From Rubrivivax rivuli (GTDB lineage: Bacteria; Pseudomonadota; Gammaproteobacteria; Burkholderiales; Burkholderiaceae_C), in assembly GCF_004016505.1 (NCBI RefSeq), contig NZ_SACR01000003.1, forward strand, positions 682,001 through 746,000: a stretch of 64,000 nt of DNA. Reading direction: 5' to 3'. Positions 1 through 9,080 of the stretch are shown here, piece after piece (the stretch's first letter is position 1; each line of letters begins with the position of its first letter). Both the position numbers and the translations under genes were made by a program. The notes beneath the pieces are model-generated. The model saw only the letters and a list, made by a program, of their open reading frames with translations, was not told the origin of the DNA and did no database searches.

Positions 1-1413
1 GATCTGTGGGAGCGTGTGCGCGGCGGCTTCGCGATGGCCGACATCGACAACGATCTCGTGCGCAAGTGGGAGAACTGGTACGCCCGCGACCCGGCCTACG
101 TCACGCGCATGACCACGCGCGGCGGCCGCTACCTCTTCCACATCGTTGAAGAAGTGCAGCGCCGCGGCCTGCCCACCGAGCTGGCCTTGCTGCCTTTCAT
201 CGAGAGCGCCTTCAACCCACAGGCGCAGTCGCACGCGCGGGCCATGGGCATGTGGCAGTTCATGCCGGCCACGGGCAAGGATTTCGAGCTGCGCCAGAAC
301 CTCTTCCGCGACGACCGCCGCGACGTGCTGGCCAGCACGCGCGCCGCGCTGGACTACCTGGAACGACTCAACGGCCTGTTCAGCGACTGGCACCTCGCGC
401 TGGCGGCCTACAACTGGGGCCAGGGCAATGTCTCGCGCGCCATCGAGCGCAACCGCCGCAGCGGCAAGGTCGCTGACTACGAGTCGCTGCGCATGCCCAT
501 CGAAACCCGCGAGTACGTGCCCAAGCTGCAGGCCGTGAAGAACATCGTGCTGCGGCCCGAGGCCTTCGGCCTGAGCCTGCCGCCGCTGGAGAACCACCCC
601 TTCTTCTTGAGCGTGCCCATCGAGCGCGACATCGACGTGGCGCTGGCCGCGCAGCTGGCCGGGCTGGAGCTCGACGAGTTCGAGCAGCTCAACCCGCAGA
701 TGAACAAGCCGGTCATCCTGGCCGCCGGCACGCCGCAGGTGCTGCTGCCCTACGACAACGCCAACCGCTTCGTGCGCGCGCTGCAGGCCCACCGCGGCGC
801 CCTGGCCACCTGGACGGCCTGGGTGGCCCCGCGCACGCTGAAGCCGGCCGACGCTGCCCGCCTGATCGGCATGAGCGAAGACGAACTGCGCCAGGCCAAC
901 CGCATCCCCAAGGGCATGCTGGTGAAGGCCGGCTCCACGCTGCTGGTGCCGCGCGACGACGACGACGACGACGTGGCCGAGCACATCGCCCACAACGGCC
1001 TGCTGGCGCTGACGCCCGAGGGCCGGCCGATGCGCAAGATCAGCTTCAAGGCCGGCCGCAAGGGCGACAGCGTGGCCGCCGTGGCGCGCCGCTACCGAGT
1101 GAGCCCGGCCCAGGTGGCGCAGTGGAACGGCGTCAGCAGCCAGGCGCGCTTCAAGGCCGGGCAGACCATCACGGTGGAAGTGCGCGCCACGCCGGCACGC
1201 CGCGCGGTGGCCAGCAACAGCAAGAAGCCGGCGGTGGCCGCCACCGCCAAGGCCCCGCGCAAGCCGACGCGCGCCGCGAAGGCCGCGCCGGCAGCCAAGT
1301 CGACCAAGGCCCCCACCAAGACGGCCACCAAGAACGTGGCCAACCGCCCGGGAACGGCCACCGCCGGCCCGCGCAAGCCGCCGGTGGCCTCAGCCCAGCA
1401 TCCGGCGCGCTGA
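1..1413 (+). CDS. mltD: Membrane-bound lytic transglycosylase D (5' part missing)
   Basis: The enzyme cleaves the MurNAc-GlcNAc bond of peptidoglycan in the periplasm, forming 1,6-anhydro ends. The frame is open from base 1 and already inside the protein, so the start codon and lipoprotein signal lie upstream of the window. The SLT (GH23) domain shows IESAFNP with the catalytic glutamate, GMWQFMPATG and AYNWGQGNV. A LysM peptidoglycan-binding domain lies near nt 1035-1180. A run of seven acidic codons sits near nt 955, and the last 65 or so residues form an Ala/Lys/Thr-rich tail. Family members usually carry one or more LysM repeats, which fits. The stop codon lies in a hairpin shared with the convergent DUF1993 gene. 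Confidence 0.93.
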   Translation, partial: DLWERVRGGFAMADIDNDLVRKWENWYARDPAYVTRMTTRGGRYLFHIVEEVQRRGLPTELALLPFIESAFNPQAQSHARAMGMWQFMPATGKDFELRQNLFRDDRRDVLASTRAALDYLERLNGLFSDWHLALAAYNWGQGNVSRAIERNRRSGKVADYESLRMPIETREYVPKLQAVKNIVLRPEAFGLSLPPLENHPFFLSVPIERDIDVALAAQLAGLELDEFEQLNPQMNKPVILAAGTPQVLLPYDNANRFVRALQAHRGALATWTAWVAPRTLKPADAARLIGMSEDELRQANRIPKGMLVKAGSTLLVPRDDDDDDVAEHIAHNGLLALTPEGRPMRKISFKAGRKGDSVAAVARRYRVSPAQVAQWNGVSSQARFKAGQTITVEVRATPARRAVASNSKKPAVAATAKAPRKPTRAAKAAPAAKSTKAPTKTATKNVANRPGTATAGPRKPPVASAQHPAR

Positions 1414-1425
1414 GCCTCGCTCAGC
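1409..1425. terminator. Hairpin over two convergent stop codons
   Basis: A perfect 7-bp inverted repeat GCTGAGC / GCTCAGC with a 3-base loop covers the stop of mltD (plus strand) and the stop of the DUF1993 gene (minus strand). There is no T-run on either side, so a role as bidirectional terminator is inferred only from its position. Confidence 0.35.
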
Positions 1426-1924
1426 CGAGGAAATCGCGCTTGCCGATGTCCACGCCGGCCTGGCGCAAGAGCGCGTAGGTCATGCTGGCGTGGAAGTACA
1501 GGTTGGGCAGCACGAAGTGCTTGAGGTAGCCCTCGCCGGTGAAGCGCAGCGGGTCGCCACTGCGCATGGGCAGCACGATCTCCTTGTCTTCGGTGCCGTC
1601 GATCTGCGCGGCGTTGAAGCTCTCCACATAGGCGATGGCCTTGCGGATGCGCGCGCGCAGGTCGTCGAGCGTGGCCTCGGTGTCGTCCCACTTCGGCACC
1701 TCCTGCCCGGCCAGGCGCGCCATGCAGCCCTTGACGCCATCGGTGGCGATCTGGATCTGCCGCGTGAAGGGCAGCATGTCGGGCGCCAGGCGCAGCGTGA
1801 GGTAGTTGTTGGGGTCGAACTTGCGCGCTTCGGCGTGGGCCTGTGCCTTGTCCAGCCAGACCAGCATGGCCGAGAAGGTGCGCAGGAAGATCGGCGCGCT
1901 GGCCGAGTGCATGGTGATGCTCAT
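1421..1924 (-). CDS. DUF1993 family protein
   Basis: A 167-residue soluble protein with no signal peptide. It begins MSITMHSASAPIFLRTFSAM and contains the mixed helical pattern of the DUF1993 family, which is structurally related to DinB-like four-helix bundles. Recognisable stretches are LRLAPDMLPFTRQIQIATD and the C-terminal VLPNLYFHASMTYALLRQAG. The start at 1924 is supported by a GGAGAA ribosome site about 7 bases upstream; a longer reading of the same frame further upstream is antisense to the neighbouring dehydrogenase. Its biochemical function is unknown. It is divergent from the dehydrogenase at 2042. Confidence 0.88.
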   Translation of the reverse strand: MSITMHSASAPIFLRTFSAMLVWLDKAQAHAEARKFDPNNYLTLRLAPDMLPFTRQIQIATDGVKGCMARLAGQEVPKWDDTEATLDDLRARIRKAIAYVESFNAAQIDGTEDKEIVLPMRSGDPLRFTGEGYLKHFVLPNLYFHASMTYALLRQAGVDIGKRDFLG

Positions 1925-2041
1925 CTGTGGTTCTCCGGGTTCAAGGTGCCCGCGGGGCACCGGCGCGGCGCATGCTAGCCCTGCTGCGCTGACGCTGCAG
2001 GCGCAGCGCCTGAAACGGGCAGAATCGACGGCATCGCTGCC

Positions 2042-3049
2042 ATGAACATCATCATCCTCGACGATTACCAGGACGCCGTGCGCAAGCTCGATTGCGCCAA
2101 GCTCCTGGAACCGCTGAACGCCAAGGTCTTCACCAACACCGTCAAGGGCATCGGCCAGCTCAGCGTGCGGCTGCGCGATGCCGACGTGCTGGTGCTGATC
2201 CGCGAACGCACGCATTTCCCGAAGGCGCTGCTGGAGAAGCTGCCGCGCCTGAAGCTGATCTCGCAGACCGGCCGCGTGGGCAGCCACATCGACGTGCCCA
2301 CCTGCACGCGCATGGGCATCGCCGTGGCCGAGGGCGTGGGCTCGCCGGTGGCGCCGGCCGAGTTGACCTGGGCGCTCATCATGGCCAGCATGCGGCGGCT
2401 GCCACAGTACATCGGCAACCTCAAGCACGGCGCCTGGCAGCAGAGCGGGCTGAAGGCGGCCTCGATGCCGCCGAACTTCGCCATCGGCATGGTGCTGCGC
2501 GGCAAGACGCTGGGCATCTGGGGCTACGGCAAGATCGGCCAGATGGTGGCCGGCTACGGCAAGGCCTTCGGCATGCAGGTGCAGGTGTGGGGCAGCGAAA
2601 ACTCGCGCGCCCGCGCCGTGGCCGACGGCCACACCGCCGCCGAGAGCTGCGAGGCCTTCTTCGAGACCTGCGACGTGCTGAGCCTGCACCTGCGCCTGAG
2701 CGACGCCACGCGCGGCATCGTGCGGCTCGATGCGCTCAGCCGCATGAAGCCCACCGCGCTGATCGTCAACACCTCGCGCGCCGAACTCATCGAAGAGAAC
2801 GCGCTGGTGGCGGCGCTGAACCGCGGCCGCCCCGGCATGGCGGCGGTGGACGTGTTCGAGAGCGAACCCATCCTGCAAGGCCACCCGCTGCTGCGCCTGG
2901 AAAACGCCGTCTGCACGCCGCACCTGGGCTACGTGGAGCAGGACAGCTACGAAACCTACTTCGGCGCGGCCTTCCGCAACGTCATCAACTTCATCAACAA
3001 CGAGCCCACCAACCTGGTGAACCCCGAAGCATTGAAGGTGCTTCGTTGA
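2042..3049 (+). CDS. D-2-hydroxyacid dehydrogenase family protein
   Basis: A 335-residue NAD(P)-dependent oxidoreductase that should interconvert D-2-hydroxyacids and 2-oxoacids; the substrate cannot be read from sequence. The nucleotide-binding loop LGIWGYGKIG lies around residue 160. The later motifs of the family are present: the arginine in NTSRAELIEE, an acidic residue in VDVFESEP, and the catalytic histidine region TPHLGYVE. The N-terminal substrate domain begins MNIIILDDYQDAVRKL, typical of the subgroup annotated D-2-hydroxyacid dehydrogenase in Burkholderiales. The ATG at 2042 matches the family N-terminus. Confidence 0.92.
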   Translation: MNIIILDDYQDAVRKLDCAKLLEPLNAKVFTNTVKGIGQLSVRLRDADVLVLIRERTHFPKALLEKLPRLKLISQTGRVGSHIDVPTCTRMGIAVAEGVGSPVAPAELTWALIMASMRRLPQYIGNLKHGAWQQSGLKAASMPPNFAIGMVLRGKTLGIWGYGKIGQMVAGYGKAFGMQVQVWGSENSRARAVADGHTAAESCEAFFETCDVLSLHLRLSDATRGIVRLDALSRMKPTALIVNTSRAELIEENALVAALNRGRPGMAAVDVFESEPILQGHPLLRLENAVCTPHLGYVEQDSYETYFGAAFRNVINFINNEPTNLVNPEALKVLR

Positions 3050-3077
3050 AGGTTCGCGTTGAGGGTGCTGCGCTCCG

Positions 3078-4283
3078 GTGACAGCGCCCTGGGTCTCGGC
3101 CAGCCGGGCCCTGATGGCCGGCAACTTCGCCATCGGCTGTGGCGTGATGGTGGTGGCCGGCTCGCTGAACGACCTCTCGGCCTCGCTGCAGGTCTCGGCC
3201 GCGGTGGCCGGGCAACTCATCACCGCCGGCGCCGTGGCCATGGGCCTGGGCGCGCCGCTGCTGGTGGCGGTGCTGGCGCGTTTCGACCGCCGCTGGCTGC
3301 TGACGGCCGCGCTGCTGTGGTTTGCTGCGGGCAACGCCCTCTCGGCGCTGATGCCGAATTACGCCGCGCTGTTGCCGGTGCGCGCGCTGGCCGTGCTGGG
3401 CGCCGCGGTCTTCACGCCGCAGGCCGCCGCCGCCATCAATGTGCTGGCCCCGCCCGAGCAGCGCGGGCGCGCCATCACCACGGTGTTTCTCGGCTGGAGT
3501 CTCAGCTCGGTGCTGGGCATGCCCATGCACAGCTACATCGGCGAAGCCGCAGGCTGGCGCTGGGCTTTTGCGATGGTGGCGCTGCTGTCGATGGCGGCGG
3601 CCTGGGGCGTGTGGCGCACCGTGCCCGAAGGCGTGAAGCCCCCCACGCTGAACTGGGCCAGCTGGGGCCGCGTGCTCACGCACCCGCTGCTGATGGGCAT
3701 GGTGGGCGTCACGCTGCTGAGCGCCGCCGGGCAGTTCACTCTGTTCAGTTACTTCGCACCCTACTACCGGCAGGTGCTCGGCGCCAACGCCACGCAGGTG
3801 AGCCTGCTCTTCTTCTGGTTCGGCGCCTTCGGGCTGCTGGGCAACGTGCTGCTCAGCCGCTGGATAGACCGCCTGGGTGCGGCGCGCTGCGTGCACATCG
3901 CGCTGGTGCTGATGCTGGTCTCGCTGGCGGCCTGGCCGCTGACGGGGCCGACCGGCGGCGCGCTGCTGCTGGGCGGGCTCTTCGGCGGTGTGCTGGGCAT
4001 GGGCGCGGTGCTGGTGCCGTGGGCCCTGGGCTGCTTCTCCTGCAACTCGGCGCAGCAGGCGCGGCTGTCGCAGGCCTCGGCGGCCTACGCGCCGGCCACG
4101 CTGGCGCTGAACACCTCGGCCATCTACGGCGGGCAGGCCATCGGTGCGGCCGGCGGTGGCGCGCTGCTGGCCACGCAGGGCTTCGGCCCGCTGCCGTGGG
4201 CCGGGCTGGCCTGGCTGGTGGTGGCCTTGGTGCTGAGCGTGTGGGTGGCACGGCGGCTGCGGGCGCAGGGCGGCCATGTCTGA
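3078..4283 (+). CDS. MFS transporter (drug/sugar efflux type)
   Basis: A 401-residue polytopic membrane protein of the major facilitator superfamily, with about 12 hydrophobic segments and a basic loop between helices 2 and 3 (ARFDRRWLL). Sequence style matches the AraJ/arabinose-efflux group of exporters; substrate unknown. GTG at 3078 is used because the hydrophobic first segment (ALMAGNFAIGCGVMVVAG) follows directly. The 3' end overlaps the next gene by 8 bases (4276-4283), so MFS carrier and chromate transporter are probably translated together. Confidence 0.88.
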   Translation: MTAPWVSASRALMAGNFAIGCGVMVVAGSLNDLSASLQVSAAVAGQLITAGAVAMGLGAPLLVAVLARFDRRWLLTAALLWFAAGNALSALMPNYAALLPVRALAVLGAAVFTPQAAAAINVLAPPEQRGRAITTVFLGWSLSSVLGMPMHSYIGEAAGWRWAFAMVALLSMAAAWGVWRTVPEGVKPPTLNWASWGRVLTHPLLMGMVGVTLLSAAGQFTLFSYFAPYYRQVLGANATQVSLLFFWFGAFGLLGNVLLSRWIDRLGAARCVHIALVLMLVSLAAWPLTGPTGGALLLGGLFGGVLGMGAVLVPWALGCFSCNSAQQARLSQASAAYAPATLALNTSAIYGGQAIGAAGGGALLATQGFGPLPWAGLAWLVVALVLSVWVARRLRAQGGHV

Positions 4284-4872
4284 GGCCCCGCCTGCAGCGC
4301 TGAACGCGCCGGCCTCGCCGCGCGCGCTGTTCTGGGCCTGCACCCGCCTGGCGCTGCAGGGCTTCGGCGGCGTGCTGCCGGTGGCGCAGCGCGAACTGGT
4401 GGAGAGGCTGCGCTGGCTGAGCCGCGAAGACTTCATGGCGCTGCTCAGCCTGGCGCAAGTGCTGCCCGGCCCGAACATCGTGAACCTGGCGCTGATGATC
4501 GGCGACCGCCACTTCGGCGCGCGCGGCGCCGCCGCGGCGCTGGCCGGCATCCTGGCCGCGCCGCTGGCCGTGGTGCTGGTGCTGGCCGTGCTGGCGCAGC
4601 AGGCGGCGCACTGGCCGGCGCTGCAGGGGGCGCTGCGCGGCATGGGCATCGTGGCGGCGGGGCTGATCCTCGCCACGGTGTGGCGCCTGGCCAAGACCTT
4701 GCGCGGCAACGCCCTGGGCCTGCCGCTGTGCGGGGCCTTGGTGCTGGCCACGGTGGGCGCCATCGCAGGGCTGCGCTGGCCGCTGGTGGCGGTGGTGCTG
4801 GGCCTGGGCGGGCTGGCCGTGGGCCGGGCCTACCAGCTGGCGCGGCGTGCGGCCACGCAGGGCCGCGCATGA
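4276..4872 (+). CDS. Chromate transporter, N-half type ChrA subunit
   Basis: A 198-residue membrane protein of the CHR family. Full-length ChrA has two homologous halves; this is one stand-alone half. The diagnostic LALQGFGGVLPVAQRELVE and SLAQVLPGPNIVNLALMIG are visible, the latter being the conserved PGP signature. It ends in ATGA shared with the second half (4869). Short-chain CHR proteins work as pairs and export chromate. Whether chromate is the true substrate here is inferred from the family. Confidence 0.9.
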   Translation: MSEAPPAALNAPASPRALFWACTRLALQGFGGVLPVAQRELVERLRWLSREDFMALLSLAQVLPGPNIVNLALMIGDRHFGARGAAAALAGILAAPLAVVLVLAVLAQQAAHWPALQGALRGMGIVAAGLILATVWRLAKTLRGNALGLPLCGALVLATVGAIAGLRWPLVAVVLGLGGLAVGRAYQLARRAATQGRA

Positions 4873-5447
4873 GCGGCCTGCCGCCGTTGTTGCAGGACTG
4901 GCTGGTGGGGACCGCGCCCCTGTCAGCCTGGGAGCTGCTGGGGCTCTTCACGCACTTCCTCATGCTCTCCTTGCTGGCCGTGGGCGGCGCGCTGACCACC
5001 GCGCCCGACATGCAGCGCTACCTGGTGCACGAGCAGGGCTGGCTCAACGACACGCAGTTCACCGCCGGCGTGGCGCTGGCACAGGCCGCGCCCGGGCCCA
5101 ACGTGCTCTTCGTGGCGGTGCTGGGTTTCCAGGTGGCGGGCCTGGCCGGCGTGCTGGCCACGCTGACGGGCACGCTGCTGCCCAGCACGGTGCTGGCGCT
5201 GTCGGCGACGCGCTGGTCGGCGCGGCACGCGCAATCGCCGGCGCTGCAGGCCTTCACCACCGGCATGGCGCCGCTGACGCTGGGTCTGCTGCTGGCCACG
5301 GCCGCGGTGCTGCTGCAGCCGGTGGGCCTCAGCCTGCCCGCCGGCCTGCTGCTGGCCGCCACGGTGGCCTGGATGCTGGGCACGAAGCGCAGCCCGCTGT
5401 GGCCCATCGGCGCAGGTGCGCTGTGCGGCGCCCTGGGGTGGGTGTGA
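4869..5447 (+). CDS. Chromate transporter, C-half type ChrA subunit
   Basis: A 192-residue partner of the preceding CHR half, starting at the ATG of an ATGA overlap. It carries the family signatures LLAVGGALTTAPDMQRYLV and ALAQAAPGPNVLFVAVLGF, followed by about four further hydrophobic segments. Together the two genes make up one two-domain transporter unit. Its stop overlaps the GTG of the hydrolase gene (GTGA at 5444-5447), so four genes from 3078 to 6274 form one tightly coupled run. Confidence 0.9.
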   Translation: MSGLPPLLQDWLVGTAPLSAWELLGLFTHFLMLSLLAVGGALTTAPDMQRYLVHEQGWLNDTQFTAGVALAQAAPGPNVLFVAVLGFQVAGLAGVLATLTGTLLPSTVLALSATRWSARHAQSPALQAFTTGMAPLTLGLLLATAAVLLQPVGLSLPAGLLLAATVAWMLGTKRSPLWPIGAGALCGALGWV

Positions 5448-6274
5448 GCACCGCCGCCAGCCCTTCGGCCGCGCGGCGCTGGGGGCGCCGTGCCGCGCTG
5501 GCCGCAGCGGCCGTGTCAGGGCTCTGGGCCTTGCTGGTGGCGCTGCTGTGGTGGCGCCAGGAGGCCCTGCTCTTCCACCCGCGCCCGCTGCCGGCGGAAC
5601 ACCGCTTCGAGGTGCCGGCCGACGCGCACGAGGTGTGGGTGGACGTGCCCGGCGCCCGCCTGCACGCGCTGCACCTGCGCCTGCCGCAGCCGCGCGGCGT
5701 GGTCTTCTTCCTGCACGGCAACGCCGGCAACCTCGACACCTGGTTCGTCAACACCGGCTTCTACCGCGCGCAGAACCTCGATCTCTTCATGCTGGACTAC
5801 CGCGGCTTCGGCAAGAGCAGCGGCCGCATCGAAAGCGAAGCGCAGCTGATGGCCGACGTGCGCGCGGCTTGGGCGCAGATCGCCCCGATGTACGCCGGCC
5901 GGCAGCGCGTGTTCTACGGCCGCTCGCTGGGCACGGGCCTCGCTGCGCAGCTGGCCGCCGAACTGCAACCCGAGCTGACGGTGCTGGTCTCGCCCTACTT
6001 CAGCATGGCGGCGCTGGCGACCGAGAAGTACCCCTGGGTGCCCGGTTCGGCGCTGCGCTACCCGCTGCGCACCGACCTCGCGCTGCCGCGCGTGCAAGGC
6101 CGCGTGTGGATGGCGCACGGCGGGCGTGACACGCTCATTCCGCCCGATCACGCGCAACGCCTGCAGACCGTGCAGCCGCGCGCCGAGCTGCTGCTGGTGC
6201 CCGAGGCCGGGCACGGCGACATCCACCAGCACCAGCGCTACCTGGATGCGCTGGCGGCGGCCCTGTCTCGCTGA
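5444..6274 (+). CDS. Alpha/beta hydrolase with N-terminal membrane anchor
   Basis: A 276-residue hydrolase of the COG1073 (YfhR/BEM46-like) type. Residues about 20-40 are a single hydrophobic segment, so the catalytic domain likely faces the periplasm or sits on the membrane. The oxyanion region FFLHGNAGN, the nucleophile elbow YGRSLGTG (Ser), a late aspartate in GGRDTLI and the histidine in PEAGHGDIHQH give a full triad. The start is the GTG at 5444 overlapping the preceding stop; no closer start keeps the anchor. Substrate unknown. Confidence 0.87.
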   Translation: MSTAASPSAARRWGRRAALAAAAVSGLWALLVALLWWRQEALLFHPRPLPAEHRFEVPADAHEVWVDVPGARLHALHLRLPQPRGVVFFLHGNAGNLDTWFVNTGFYRAQNLDLFMLDYRGFGKSSGRIESEAQLMADVRAAWAQIAPMYAGRQRVFYGRSLGTGLAAQLAAELQPELTVLVSPYFSMAALATEKYPWVPGSALRYPLRTDLALPRVQGRVWMAHGGRDTLIPPDHAQRLQTVQPRAELLLVPEAGHGDIHQHQRYLDALAAALSR

Positions 6275-6289
6275 CGGGCAGCGCTTAAC

Positions 6290-7033
6290 TCAGCCGGGCC
6301 GTTGGCTGCGCTGGCGCAGCGCCTCGTACAGGCACACGCCCGCGGCCACGCTGACGTTGAGGCTCTCCACCGCCCCGGCCATGGGGATGCGCACGAGCTC
6401 GTCGCAGGTCTTGCGCGTGAGCTGGCGCAGACCGTCGCCCTCGGCGCCCAGCACCAGGGCCACGGGGCCGGTGAGGTCGAGGTCGTACAGCGTCTGCTCG
6501 GCATCGTCGCTGGTGCCGATGACGCGGATGTCGCGCTCCTTCAGCTCGTTCAGCGTGCGCGCCAGGTTGGTCACCATCAGGTAGGGCACGGTCTCGGCGG
6601 CGCCGCTGGCCACCTTGGCCACGGTGGCGTTCAGGCCTACGGCGTGGTCTTTGGGCGCCACCACGGCGTGGGCACCGGCCCCATCGGCCACGCGCAGGCA
6701 GGCGCCGAGGTTGTGCGGGTCGGTCACGCCGTCGAGCACCAGCACCAGCGGCGGGCCCTGCACTTCTTCCAGCACTTCATCCAGCGAGTGGCGCGCCGGC
6801 AGCGCGTTCACGCGCGCCACCACGCCCTGGTGGCGCGTGCCGCCGGCCAGTGCGGTGAGCGCGGCGTCGTCGCTCTCCACCAGCTTCATGCCGGCATCGC
6901 GCGCGCGCTCCACGAACTGCCGCATGCGGCCGTCGCGCCGGCTGGCGTCGACGTGAATCTCGGTGATGGACTGCGGTGCGGTCTTCAGCCGCACGGTGAC
7001 GGCATGGAAACCGAAGAGGACTTTGCTGCTCAC
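6290..7033 (-). CDS. rlmB: 23S rRNA (guanosine(2251)-2'-O)-methyltransferase RlmB
   Basis: A SpoU-family enzyme of 247 residues that 2'-O-methylates G2251 in the P-loop of 23S rRNA using SAM. N-terminal substrate-binding domain: [13 protein letters not shown], then HQGVVARV. The trefoil-knot catalytic domain shows the three SpoU motifs: [18 protein letters not shown] (motif 1), [15 protein letters not shown] (motif 2) and [21 protein letters not shown] (motif 3). Length and order match E. coli RlmB. Confidence 0.96.
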   Translation of the reverse strand: MSSKVLFGFHAVTVRLKTAPQSITEIHVDASRRDGRMRQFVERARDAGMKLVESDDAALTALAGGTRHQGVVARVNALPARHSLDEVLEEVQGPPLVLVLDGVTDPHNLGACLRVADGAGAHAVVAPKDHAVGLNATVAKVASGAAETVPYLMVTNLARTLNELKERDIRVIGTSDDAEQTLYDLDLTGPVALVLGAEGDGLRQLTRKTCDELVRIPMAGAVESLNVSVAAGVCLYEALRQRSQRPG

Positions 7034-7079
7034 GGGGGGCCCTGGAGAAAGTGATGTGCCCGGCCGGGCGGCGCCGATG

Positions 7080-7856
7080 TTAGCCCTGGCCCCGCAGCGC
7101 GACCCAGGCGCTCAGCGCGCCGATGAACACCGGCTGGTGCAGCATGTAGAAGCTCAGTGACCAGCGCCCCAGCACCGCCAGCGGGCGCAGCACGGCCGGC
7201 ACGGTGCCGGCCAGCACGCCGCGGCGGTGCTGCATCAGCCACTGGCCGGCGGCCAGGCCCCACAGCATCACGCCCAGCCAGGGCAGCACGGGCACGTAGT
7301 CTTCGGTGAAGGGCTTGCGCGTGACCAGGCCGACCCAGTTCGTCCAGCGGGTCTCGAAGAACGGGTGCTGCACCAAGTGGGGCAAGGCCAGCGCCAGCGC
7401 ACCCAGCCCCCACAGCGCCGCCGGCGAGACGGCCGACAGCGGCGCCAGCAGCCGCAGCAGCAGGAGCATCACCGCCACGCCGTGCAGCACGCCGAAGCTG
7501 ATCCAGCTGCTCGGGAACATCAGCGCCGAGCCTGCACTCACCAGCAGCGCACAGCCGGCCACCTGGGCCCAGCGGCGCCAGAAACGGGCGCCAAACAGCG
7601 CCCCGAACTGCCAGCCGCGCGGCGCGCCGTGCAGGGCCACTGCCTGGCCCAGCCCCGCGCACAGCAGGAAGAGGCTGACGATGGCGGTGCGCTGCGTGGT
7701 CCAGAAGGGGTCGCGGGTGAAGAACTGGCGCGGCTCCCAGAGGCCGAAGTGGTTGAGGTCGAAGCACAAGTGGAAGACGGCCATCCACACGATGGCCAGG
7801 CCGCGCAGCGCGTCCAGGCGGTCGAAGCGCTCGGGCGCGTCGGGCAGGTTCGGCAT
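7080..7856 (-). CDS. DUF1624 / heparan-alpha-glucosaminide N-acetyltransferase-like membrane protein
   Basis: A 258-residue integral membrane protein with about seven or eight hydrophobic segments. It opens with the family hallmark [20 protein letters not shown], followed by CFDLNHFG, as in membrane acyltransferases related to DUF1624 and HGSNAT catalytic domains. The substrate is unknown. ATG at 7856 is chosen because the conserved [10 protein letters not shown] follows 11 residues later. It lies 11 bases downstream of the RES toxin gene in the same direction. Confidence 0.87.
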   Translation of the reverse strand: MPNLPDAPERFDRLDALRGLAIVWMAVFHLCFDLNHFGLWEPRQFFTRDPFWTTQRTAIVSLFLLCAGLGQAVALHGAPRGWQFGALFGARFWRRWAQVAGCALLVSAGSALMFPSSWISFGVLHGVAVMLLLLRLLAPLSAVSPAALWGLGALALALPHLVQHPFFETRWTNWVGLVTRKPFTEDYVPVLPWLGVMLWGLAAGQWLMQHRRGVLAGTVPAVLRPLAVLGRWSLSFYMLHQPVFIGALSAWVALRGQG

Positions 7857-7867
7857 GATGTTTCGCT

Positions 7868-8557
7868 TCACTCGGTCTTCTCGTAGACGTCGGTGAAGGC
7901 GCTGCCGTTCCACGCGTACAGCAGGTAGGCCGCGTGCAGGCAGGCGCGCGCGCCGCGGGGGCTGAAGAGGCCGGCGCACTGCCCGCGCGGGTGGCGCACG
8001 CTGCGATAGGCCACGCCCAGCGAACCGGCCGAGCGCAGGCGCGCGCCCAGGGCCTGCGCGGCGCTGTAGTCGTCGGGGTCGTACACCGCGTCAGGCACGG
8101 CGCCGGCCGGGCGCAGGTCGTGCAGGCGGGCGTCGAGCGCCACGTGGTACAGGCGCATGGGCAGGTGCATGGGCCCCTGCCGCGTGGCGCTGAGGAAGCG
8201 CGCGTGGTGGTGGCGCGTTTCGGCCACCGCGGTGGCGCGCTCTCGCGCGGCGTAGAACACGCCCCAGTGCCCGGCCGAGAAGCGGCTGCCCTGGGTGTTG
8301 ACGTGCGTGAAGGCGGCCATGATGGGCCCGCTGCCCGGCCCGAACAGCCGCTGCTCGGGCGGCACCAGCGCGATGTGGCCGAGTTCGTCGCGGCTGCGCT
8401 CGTTGGTCAGGGCTTCCAGCGCGTAGAGGGCGTCGAAGTCGGCGGCATCGGCCACGCGGTCGAAGAGCGTGATGGCCGGGTAGCGCGTGGGCACGATGCG
8501 GCAGGCCTGCGTCCACTGGATGCGCCGCAGCACGGGCGCGCCGGCGGCCACGGCCAC
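7868..8557 (-). CDS. RES domain toxin
   Basis: A 229-residue RES-family protein. RES toxins of type II systems such as ParT, MbcT and Res break down NAD+ or ADP-ribosylate targets. Visible are QACRIVPTRYPAITLFDRVAD, FGPGSGPIMAAFTH, the core RFSAGHWGVFYAARERATAVAETRHH with the conserved arginine, tyrosine and glutamate, and the C-terminal YLLYAWNGSAF. GTG at 8557 is chosen; a TTG at 8563 would overlap the antitoxin stop by four bases (TTGA) and is an equally possible coupled start. It follows the antitoxin directly, the usual order for RES/Xre pairs. Confidence 0.85.
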   Translation of the reverse strand: MAVAAGAPVLRRIQWTQACRIVPTRYPAITLFDRVADAADFDALYALEALTNERSRDELGHIALVPPEQRLFGPGSGPIMAAFTHVNTQGSRFSAGHWGVFYAARERATAVAETRHHHARFLSATRQGPMHLPMRLYHVALDARLHDLRPAGAVPDAVYDPDDYSAAQALGARLRSAGSLGVAYRSVRHPRGQCAGLFSPRGARACLHAAYLLYAWNGSAFTDVYEKTE

Positions 8558-8559
8558 GG

Positions 8560-8976
8560 TCAAGCCCAGCCCCCGCCACGCACGCCGTCGAGGTAGCGGC
8601 GCACGACGTTCAGATCGCTGACATTGCCTGCCAGCATGCGCTGCAGCGCGCTGCCGCCGCCGAAGGGGGCCGCGCTGTTGGGCTGGCGCACCCAGGCGTC
8701 TGCCGCGGCGGCCTCGGGCAGCAGGATCTGCAGGCTCTTGTAGATGCCCAGCAGGTTGCTCAGGCGTTCGAGCGTGTCGCGCGGGAGCGCGGCCTTCTCG
8801 GGATGCTTGCGCCAGGCGAAGAAAGTGGAGCGCGGGGGCTGCCCCAGCAGCACGAGTTGTTCGTCCACACTCAGACCCCAGGCTTCGGCGATGCGCACGA
8901 AGGCCCGCAGGCCGGCGGCGGACATCTGCGCGGCACTGGGCGCCGGCGCGGCGCGGGGGGCAAGCACGGCACTCAT
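8560..8976 (-). CDS. Xre/MbcA/ParS-type antitoxin (DUF2384)
   Basis: A 138-residue antitoxin that should bind and neutralise the RES toxin encoded directly downstream. An N-terminal helix-turn-helix-like part (GLRAFVRIAEAWGLSVDEQ, LLGQPPRSTFFAWRKHPE) is followed by the C-terminal toxin-binding domain: RLSNLLGIYKSLQILLPE, then WVRQPNSAAPFGGGSALQRM, the NPAF/G-type motif of this domain. ATG at 8976 is preferred because GAGAAGGG lies 7 bases upstream; ATGs at 8997 and 9006 lack such a site. Confidence 0.87.
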   Translation of the reverse strand: MSAVLAPRAAPAPSAAQMSAAGLRAFVRIAEAWGLSVDEQLVLLGQPPRSTFFAWRKHPEKAALPRDTLERLSNLLGIYKSLQILLPEAAAADAWVRQPNSAAPFGGGSALQRMLAGNVSDLNVVRRYLDGVRGGGWA

Positions 8977-9065
8977 GGCGCATCCCTTCTCAGACATTTT
9001 TGCCATGATAGTCCACAACCAGACTTCAAGCCACCGCAGGCCCGAGCCGGTACGCAAGCCGCCTG

Positions 9066-9080
9066 CACAATGACAAGGTG
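9066..9080 (+). promoter_or_regulatory. -10-like hexamer six bases before a GTG start
   Basis: CACAAT (9066-9071) is followed by six bases and then the GTG start of the thioesterase gene. No Shine-Dalgarno sequence fits. If the hexamer is a real -10 box, transcription would start at the GTG itself. No good -35 box is seen. Confidence 0.3.
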
